From an uncultured Lachnospiraceae bacterium (GTDB lineage Bacteria > Bacillota > Clostridia > Lachnospirales > Lachnospiraceae), in assembly GCA_910576535.1 (NCBI GenBank), contig CAJTKK010000002.1, positions 294,611 to 358,610 on the forward strand: a stretch of DNA of 64,000 nucleotides, given 5' to 3'. The notes below the pieces were generated by a model, which ran no database searches, was not told the origin of the DNA, and saw nothing but the letters and a program-made list of their open reading frames with translations. Position numbers and translations under genes: made by a program. Of the stretch, positions 58,145 through 64,000 are shown piece after piece; position 1 is the first letter of the stretch; every line of letters starts with the position of its first letter.

Positions 58145-61039
58145 CTAATCCGCGTTTAAGCTGCCTCCGGTAAGTTCTTTGGCTGTTCCGGCAATTTCTT
58201 CTTCTTCTGCCAAGTCATAATAATAAGCCACTACATCTTTGGCTATCTGGGCTGCATAATCGGAAGTATATCCGTTAGCCACTCTAACAGCCATAGCAAT
58301 TTCAGGATTCTCATATGGGGCATAGCAGACAAATAATGCATGGTTCGGCCTGCTTCTGCTTTCCTGCGCAGTACCTGTTTTGCCTGCTACATGGATGCTT
58401 AAATCATGGTAATAAGCCTTACCTTCTACAACCCGGCGCATACCTGCATGAATCGCATCCCAATAATTGCTGTCCATGGTAATCGTATTGCGCACCTTTG
58501 CCTGATAATCATGAATCAGTGTGCCATTATGGTCTGTCAGCTTGTCCAATAATGTTAAATTATAGCACGTTCCGCTATTAGCGACTGTTGTAATGTATCG
58601 CGCAAGGCCGGCTGTCGTAAAATTGTTGGTACCCTGCCCGATCGCAGACCGCACTGGGTCTATATCCGAAATCTGAGGAGAGGATTCTTCAATCTCCACA
58701 CCCGATGTTTCTGTAAGCCCATACATATCCGCATATTTTTCCAGTTTCTGTAAGCCCACATCCGTCATGTATCTTTCTCCTATGGTGCCTAAACGATATC
58801 CTACTTCATAGAAGAAGTTATTGCAGGAATGCTGGATTCCCCCGGAAACATTAAGGGATCCATGTCCCGACCGGTTCCAGCAATGAGGCGGCTGCTGTTC
58901 AATCTTATCAAAGGTACCCGTACAATGGACGGAAGTAGAAAGGTCTATGACCCCTTCCAACAGACCGGCTGTGGCAGATACCATCTTAAAAGTTGAACCA
59001 GGAGCTGTCTTCTGATACGTTGCATAATTAATCATCGGTGTTGACAGGTCATTGCGCAGTGCGGAAAAATATTCCGCATCCACTCCATTGGCCATACGGT
59101 TGTTATCATACCCCGGGTATGAAACAAGCGCCAGCACCTCACCGGTAGTTACATTCGTCAATACCAGGGATGCGGAATGAGGGTCTAAGGCAAGCTGTGC
59201 CGGAGTGATGTCCAGATTCCGTATTCTTTCCAGCATAAATTCATAAGGGGAAATAAGGCCGGCCGCAAAGCGGGATGCTTCCTCTTCTTCCAGGTTGATA
59301 ATGCCCTGTTCCAGCAGGATATTGCATACCTGTCTCCCCGATATAGCATTATCCCTTATCATATATTTATATATTTTTTTATTAAAACTGGTATTATTAT
59401 CAATATGATCAAATATATATTTTAACAATTGGGAGTAGATTTCTTCCGAATCCGAATATTGACTGTCCAGGTCAAGCTTGGTCACGTCAATCCAGTTTTT
59501 CGCAATGACATAATTCAAATATTCATTTAAACTAATAATTTCATCATTCGTCCATGCAACATAAGTGGCATCGGAAGTATCCACTTCATTTTCCATAATG
59601 ACGGCATTGGAATAAAGCATGGATGTAATAAAACTTTCATATACTTGATAATCCACTGGAAGCTCATTGTAAGGGGTCTTTTTCACCGTAAGTTCTTCCC
59701 TGAGCCCTGCCAGCACGTCATCTTTCCTTGCCTGAAAGCTGGCATACGCATCTTTTTCATTTTCTCCCGCAAGTGTTTCGGCAAAGTGGGCAGTATCTAT
59801 TATATTATTGTCAAACAAAGCAAAATAGACATCATCAATCGGTATTAGGATATCGCCGCTCCCTGAATTTTCCGCCGGAGTATATTCTTTCATATTGCGG
59901 ATTTTCGTAAGCAGGATACTGGCCACTTTGGCTTCCAGTATATTATATATCGTTTTTTGCAGATCCTTATCTATGGTAAGATAAATATGGTTGCCCGCTA
60001 CCGGTTCTACGCGGTTTTTGGTTTCAATCACTTTTCCCACATTATCGACTACGACATCTTCTGACCCTTTTGTGCCTTGCAGCTCCGATTCCATAGAATA
60101 TTCAATCCCGGATTTCCCTACGGTATCGTTTAAATCATATTTAGGGTTTTTTTCTTTTAAAGAAGTTAGTTCTTCCTGGGAAATTTTTCCGGTATAACCG
60201 ATAATCTGGGAAAAATAAACACTGTCCACATAACGGCGCACGGTATCTTCCGCAACGGAAACCCCTTCCAGGTTATCACTGTTCTCCATCACCACGGCTA
60301 CTGTTTCCTCGCTGACATTATAGGCTACGGTAGTTGTAATATACTTCTGGAAACTGTTTGCGTTCATGGCATAACGGACAGCGAGAATTTTCAGGATTTC
60401 TTCCTTTGTATAACCCATGCCTGGCACGAAAGATTTCCGGTCTTCGGGGTCTGAATAGTCCCCAATGCCGAACCGGTCGCTGGCACATAAGTCATAAACC
60501 ACTTCCTCGGCTGTTTTTGTGGCATATTTGTAGCCTTCTTCCAGCATATCGTCAATGGTAACAAAACCGTAAACGTCTGCAAGAAAACGGTTCAACTGCC
60601 TGTCTTCCACGGCAAAAGCATAATGGCCGTCATCATCCAGGATAACATTGAAGTCATTGATGCTGCTGTCGCCATTTTTTTCAATCATTTGGATCAGACG
60701 GTATATCGTATCATTTAAATTCGCATTTTTATTTCTTCCGGATTCATAAACGTCCTCAATGGTCACATTATAGGCCAATTCATTGTAAGCGAGAAGATTC
60801 CCGTTCCTGTCATAAATATTTCCTCTGGTACTGGCCAAAGACCGTACTTTTGTCGTCTTTAACCGGAAATCGTTCAAGTATTTCTCTCCCTTTACGATCT
60901 GCAAATCAAAAACACGGTAGATCATAATAGCTCCTAAAGAAACAAACAGAACCGTAAGGATAATCACTCGTATATTCACCATATTCAGGAAATTTTCTTT
61001 CAACTGTTTAAACAAACTTTTTTGCACTCCTTTGTTCAC
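58145..61039 (-). CDS. Penicillin-binding protein 2 with a large insert
   Basis: A 964-residue class B PBP. The membrane helix is at about 24-45 and a dimerisation domain follows (STRGNIYDRNGNLLAYN). The transpeptidase has STFK (Ser682-Lys685), SCN (738-740) and KTGT (887-890). Between LTIDKDLQK (about 354-362) and VTTGEVLALVSYPGYD (about 630) lie some 250 residues, where typical PBP2 has a few tens, so the protein is roughly 300 residues longer than usual PBP2. It crosslinks the lateral wall with RodA. It overlaps mreD by 32 bases. Confidence 0.93.
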   Translation of the reverse strand: MNKGVQKSLFKQLKENFLNMVNIRVIILTVLFVSLGAIMIYRVFDLQIVKGEKYLNDFRLKTTKVRSLASTRGNIYDRNGNLLAYNELAYNVTIEDVYESGRNKNANLNDTIYRLIQMIEKNGDSSINDFNVILDDDGHYAFAVEDRQLNRFLADVYGFVTIDDMLEEGYKYATKTAEEVVYDLCASDRFGIGDYSDPEDRKSFVPGMGYTKEEILKILAVRYAMNANSFQKYITTTVAYNVSEETVAVVMENSDNLEGVSVAEDTVRRYVDSVYFSQIIGYTGKISQEELTSLKEKNPKYDLNDTVGKSGIEYSMESELQGTKGSEDVVVDNVGKVIETKNRVEPVAGNHIYLTIDKDLQKTIYNILEAKVASILLTKIRNMKEYTPAENSGSGDILIPIDDVYFALFDNNIIDTAHFAETLAGENEKDAYASFQARKDDVLAGLREELTVKKTPYNELPVDYQVYESFITSMLYSNAVIMENEVDTSDATYVAWTNDEIISLNEYLNYVIAKNWIDVTKLDLDSQYSDSEEIYSQLLKYIFDHIDNNTSFNKKIYKYMIRDNAISGRQVCNILLEQGIINLEEEEASRFAAGLISPYEFMLERIRNLDITPAQLALDPHSASLVLTNVTTGEVLALVSYPGYDNNRMANGVDAEYFSALRNDLSTPMINYATYQKTAPGSTFKMVSATAGLLEGVIDLSTSVHCTGTFDKIEQQPPHCWNRSGHGSLNVSGGIQHSCNNFFYEVGYRLGTIGERYMTDVGLQKLEKYADMYGLTETSGVEIEESSPQISDIDPVRSAIGQGTNNFTTAGLARYITTVANSGTCYNLTLLDKLTDHNGTLIHDYQAKVRNTITMDSNYWDAIHAGMRRVVEGKAYYHDLSIHVAGKTGTAQESRSRPNHALFVCYAPYENPEIAMAVRVANGYTSDYAAQIAKDVVAYYYDLAEEEEIAGTAKELTGGSLNAD

Positions 61040-61526
61040 TCTCCTCCAGCCTTTGGTTTATCCAGAGTATTAACGGGTAGAGAATAATGGTAATAAACGT
61101 GGTATAAACAATTTCCGGCAGGATAATGTGGACAAAATAATATCCGATATGGAATCTTGCCCGCATCAAAAATAATAAAACATAACAAATCAGACCATAA
61201 AACAGATCACTGACAATAATAAGGGCCATTGGCAGCTTAATATCTTCCGGATAAAAAATACGGTTAAACTTACCGTTGGTATATCCTATATACATATAAA
61301 GCAATGCATAAAAACCAAGAACTTCCCCAAAAAAGATATCAATGAAAAGGCCGCTGAAAAAACCAATCAGCAAGCCGCTTTTTTCTCCCCTCATAAAACC
61401 GAAAGACGCCGTTAAAACAATCATCAGGTTTGGCACAATATTTCCAAAGGCCAGCGCATGGAATACCGTACACTGTAATAAAAAGCAGATGAAAATTAAT
61501 AAAACGACAACAATTTTCCTCTTCAC
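61008..61526 (-). CDS. mreD: Rod shape-determining protein MreD
   Basis: A 172-residue membrane protein with about five or six helices, starting VVVLLIFICFLLQCTVF with GNIVPNLMIVLTASFGFMRGEKSGLLIGFFSG, shown in part as GNIVPNLMIVLTASFGF. It links MreC to the RodA-PBP2 synthase. Placed between mreC and pbp2. Confidence 0.92.
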   Translation of the reverse strand: MKRKIVVVLLIFICFLLQCTVFHALAFGNIVPNLMIVLTASFGFMRGEKSGLLIGFFSGLFIDIFFGEVLGFYALLYMYIGYTNGKFNRIFYPEDIKLPMALIIVSDLFYGLICYVLLFLMRARFHIGYYFVHIILPEIVYTTFITIILYPLILWINQRLEESEQRSAKKFV

Positions 61527-61539
61527 TCCCTGGCCCTCC

Positions 61540-62409
61540 CTACTCTTCTATGGATTGTTTTAGCTGCCGGATGATAAGCACTTCCTCCAAATGTTCAAAG
61601 TCCACTGCCGGGGTGAGCTGGCCTGATTTTGTAATATTATTGGCATCTACTTCTAAAGCGCTGATATAACCGATTAAAATATTGGGCAGATATTTATCGC
61701 TGATATTGGAAGTTACGATTTTATCCCCCTCCACTACCTTGTCTGCACTGTCTACCAGTTTTTCAAATTTTATGACTCCGCTTCCATAAAGCTCCAGGTC
61801 GCCGGAAACCACAAGATAATCGGAAGTGGACAATACTTTGCTGCTGACATTGGAATTATCCGCAATAATGGAAGTTACTTTCGACCAGTTTTTCCCTACA
61901 TCTACAACGCGGCCCACAAGCCCGCTTCCGGCAATCACGTTCATATCTACAGCAATCCCGTCTTCTTCCCCTTTATCTATTACAAAAGAATGAAACCAAT
62001 TCCCTGCATCCTTAGCGATAATCCGCGCCCCTACTTTTTCATATCCTTCATATTGGGAATCCAGTTGGTACAGTTCCCTTAAAGTAGCCAGCTCGTAACG
62101 CTCCTGCTGTAAAATGGTATTTTCCATAGTCAGCTCGTCAATCTGCGCCTTTAAGGATTCATTTTCCGAAAGCAGGGAACGGATCTGTACCAGTTCCTCT
62201 GAACGGTTCGCCAGCCATCCTCCCACGGAACTGATCCCCTTTTCAAAAGGGATAATCACATATCCTACCGCAGTGTTAAGGGTACCGCTGAATATATTTG
62301 TATTGAATGTGAGGATGATTGCACCCGCACAAATAATCGTTAAAATAAAAAGGAGATATTTACTTGGTAATGTAAACTTCTCTCCTTTTCTTTTTACTAT
62401 TGGACTCAT
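61540..62409 (-). CDS. mreC: Rod shape-determining protein MreC
   Basis: A 289-residue protein with one N-terminal membrane helix (LLFILTIICAGAIIL), a coiled coil (about 70-105, RSLLSENESLKAQIDEL) and a beta-barrel region (VIAGSGLVGRVVDVG, VVSGDLELYGSGVIKF). It contacts PBP2 and regulates wall synthesis. Its start overlaps the mreB stop by 4 bases. Confidence 0.95.
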   Translation of the reverse strand: MSPIVKRKGEKFTLPSKYLLFILTIICAGAIILTFNTNIFSGTLNTAVGYVIIPFEKGISSVGGWLANRSEELVQIRSLLSENESLKAQIDELTMENTILQQERYELATLRELYQLDSQYEGYEKVGARIIAKDAGNWFHSFVIDKGEEDGIAVDMNVIAGSGLVGRVVDVGKNWSKVTSIIADNSNVSSKVLSTSDYLVVSGDLELYGSGVIKFEKLVDSADKVVEGDKIVTSNISDKYLPNILIGYISALEVDANNITKSGQLTPAVDFEHLEEVLIIRQLKQSIEE

Positions 62410-63416
62410 TTACCCATTCCTTCAACCGCATAAGCTACCGATTTATAGTTATCTTCCTTAATGACTTTCGCAAGCCCAAGAGCTACGCTGCTCATAGGAT
62501 TTTCCGAAAGCTGGACTTTCAGCCCGGTACCGCTGCTTAAAAGTTCTGCGAGATGATTCACTTGGGACGCTCCACCGGTAAGATAAACGCCATGCCTGTA
62601 AATGTCGGCAGCCAGTTCCGGCGGGGTTCTTTCCAGAATGACTTTTACATTATCAATAATGGTATTAAAGTTCTCTGTCAGGCATTCATCTACAAGCGGG
62701 GTAGGAATCTCCCTTTCCACCGGCAGCCCGGTAACAATATCCCGTCCATACACAACAGCGGATCTCCCTGCTTTTTCCAGTTCTTTTAAGGATATTTTCA
62801 CATTTTCCGCTGTTTTTCCGCCTACAATCAGGCTGAATTCCCGCCGGATGGCAGCACGGATGGCATCGTCGAATTTCTGCCCGCCTACTTTGATCAGCCG
62901 GCTTAGGACAATGCCGCCTAACGAAAGAATGGAAATTTCCGTTGTATCATAACCTACGTTTACTACAAGAACCCCTTGTGAATTCTTGACATCAATATCC
63001 AGTCCGAGCCCGTCAGCCACGGCTTTTTCCACAATCATTACTTTTTTTGCTTTGATGTTGGCATCCCTTACCAGATCATAAAAGGCTCTCTTTTCCACAT
63101 CTGTGACATCTGTGGGGACGGCAATGTAGTAATCGGCCGGTTTAATGTTGTTTTTACATAAATCGCCAATAAAATATTTGACCAGTGTTTCCATATTCTT
63201 AATATCAGCAATTACCCCGTTGCTTAAAGGATAAGAAATATGAATGTTCCCCGGCGCTTTTTCATACATCTCAAAAGCAGAGTTGCCATATGCAAACAAA
63301 GTGTTTTTGTTTTCAATGGCAATCATATTCTTTTCAATTGTCACGCTGTCGTCGTTTCTGTTGTAAATTTTGATATTGCTTGTCCCTAAATCAATACCGA
63401 ATGAATTGTTTCCCAA
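62406..63416 (-). CDS. mreB: Actin-like MreB/Mbl rod shape-determining protein
   Basis: A 336-residue bacterial actin with phosphate loops IDLGTSNIKIY and VVNVGYDTTEISILSLGG, plus VYLTGGASQVNHLAEL. Start is a TTG with AAGGGG about 9-10 bases upstream. It polymerises under the membrane and steers wall synthesis. The phosphate-1 loop and several blocks differ from MreB of Bacillus (IDLGTANTLVY), so it may be an Mbl/MreBH-type paralogue. Confidence 0.93.
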   Translation of the reverse strand: MGNNSFGIDLGTSNIKIYNRNDDSVTIEKNMIAIENKNTLFAYGNSAFEMYEKAPGNIHISYPLSNGVIADIKNMETLVKYFIGDLCKNNIKPADYYIAVPTDVTDVEKRAFYDLVRDANIKAKKVMIVEKAVADGLGLDIDVKNSQGVLVVNVGYDTTEISILSLGGIVLSRLIKVGGQKFDDAIRAAIRREFSLIVGGKTAENVKISLKELEKAGRSAVVYGRDIVTGLPVEREIPTPLVDECLTENFNTIIDNVKVILERTPPELAADIYRHGVYLTGGASQVNHLAELLSSGTGLKVQLSENPMSSVALGLAKVIKEDNYKSVAYAVEGMGK

Positions 63417-63432
63417 AGTGATAAACCCCTTT

Positions 63433-64000
63433 CTATAGTAACCCGGCTTCCTTGAAGCTCATATATTTGTTATCCCCAATAATGATATGATCTATAAGCG
63501 GAATATCCATCATGCCGCCTATTTCTTTTATCACATCCGTAATCTGCATATCCTGTCTGCTAGGGGCAGGGTCGCCGCTCGGATGATTATGCAAAAGCAT
63601 AATATGCACAGCTTCTTTTTTTAATGCTGCAATAAATACCTCCCTAGGCGAAAGAAGGGATGCGCTGACGGTGCCGACGGACAATAGTTCTTCACCTATG
63701 AGCCGTTCCTTGTTGTCTAACAGCACGAGTATCACTCTTTCTTTCTTTTCATGGCGCAGATTTTCCATATAATATCTTGCCACAGAAGATGGGTTTAGAA
63801 ACTGCAGATCCCTTTTAGCCGCGGTCATTGCCATACGCATGGATAATTCGGCAAGGCATTTCAACTTCACGGCCTTTACTTGTCCGATTCCTTTAATCTC
63901 CATCAGTTCCTGCACTGTTACATGGTATAATCCGCTTATGCCATACTCCTTAACCGAGGGAAGGGCTAAGATTTCCTGCCCTATTTCTACCGGTTTACGT
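63433..64000 (-). CDS. radC: RadC/JAB-type DNA repair family protein (5' end outside window)
   Basis: The frame stays open from 63433 to the window edge, so it starts beyond 64000; an in-frame GTG at 63915 is internal. It shows a helix-hairpin-helix (LMEIKGIGQVKAVKLK) and the JAB/MPN metal motif LLHNHPSGDPAPSRQD. The N-terminal part visible near the edge (EIGQEILALPSVKEYGI) also fits RadC. The family's repair role is disputed. It commonly precedes mreB in Firmicutes. Confidence 0.94.
   Translation of the reverse strand, partial: RKPVEIGQEILALPSVKEYGISGLYHVTVQELMEIKGIGQVKAVKLKCLAELSMRMAMTAAKRDLQFLNPSSVARYYMENLRHEKKERVILVLLDNKERLIGEELLSVGTVSASLLSPREVFIAALKKEAVHIMLLHNHPSGDPAPSRQDMQITDVIKEIGGMMDIPLIDHIIIGDNKYMSFKEAGLL

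Overview
The window looks like a chromosomal segment of a spore-forming, low-to-mid G+C Gram-positive anaerobe of the class Clostridia, most likely family Lachnospiraceae. This is inferred from gene content and order, not from a marker-gene search. Supporting signs are a radC-mreBCD-pbp2-minCDE-rodA block, linked TIGR03960/TIGR03936/RNase G/rplU-prp-rpmA/obgE genes, a FeoA-FeoA-FeoB-Cys-rich tail module, GerA-type and PdaA-type spore genes, and a lexA/yneA-like divergent pair. Almost everything is housekeeping. I see no rRNA, tRNA, CRISPR array, phage or insertion sequence.

Positions 1-11.4 kb are the most accessory-looking part. They hold a secreted or anchored transglutaminase-like protein, a membrane protein fused to a spermidine-synthase-like domain, and an iron module. 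The iron module is a divergent DtxR-type regulator, two FeoA proteins, FeoB and a Cys-rich peptide, with two matching GTTAGT-N4-ACTAAY operators and a Fur-like palindrome. Next come an orphan GerA-family germination protein and, divergent from it, an overlapping gene pair that looks like the ZorA/ZorB (MotA/MotB-like) stator of Zorya systems but has no zorC, zorD or zorE beside it. This pair is the best candidate for an undescribed system in the window.

Positions 11.6-34.2 kb are nearly all on the + strand. The order is a HAD phosphatase, YgiQ radical SAM protein, short-chain dehydrogenase, pseudouridine synthase, RecU, a partial histidine operon (hisZ-hisG-hisD-hisB and a HisF-like/HisI/HisE fusion), PdaA-like deacetylase, two radical-SAM-associated proteins and RNase G. 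The L21 leader with rplU-prp-rpmA, obgE, yhbY, nadD, yqeK, rsfS and a MATE transporter follow.

Positions 34.3-40.3 kb carry a branched-chain amino acid ABC transporter (livJ, then livHMGF with its own promoter) and a cytidylate-kinase-like protein. Positions 40.4-46.1 kb carry lexA, a divergent SOS-controlled LysM protein, a Xer-like recombinase, a TtcA-like tRNA thiolase, an AI-2E family permease and dtd.

From 46.1 kb to the end everything is on the - strand: HD-GYP protein, a second cytidylate-kinase-like protein, RluD-type enzyme, aroB, sepF, yggS, a HlyD-like membrane protein, a P-loop protein, and then the cell-shape and division cluster dac-mgsA-rodA-minE-minD-minC-pbp2-mreD-mreC-mreB-radC (radC is cut by the window edge). 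Together these last genes place the division site (Min, SepF) and build the lateral wall (Mre, RodA, PBP2, carboxypeptidase).
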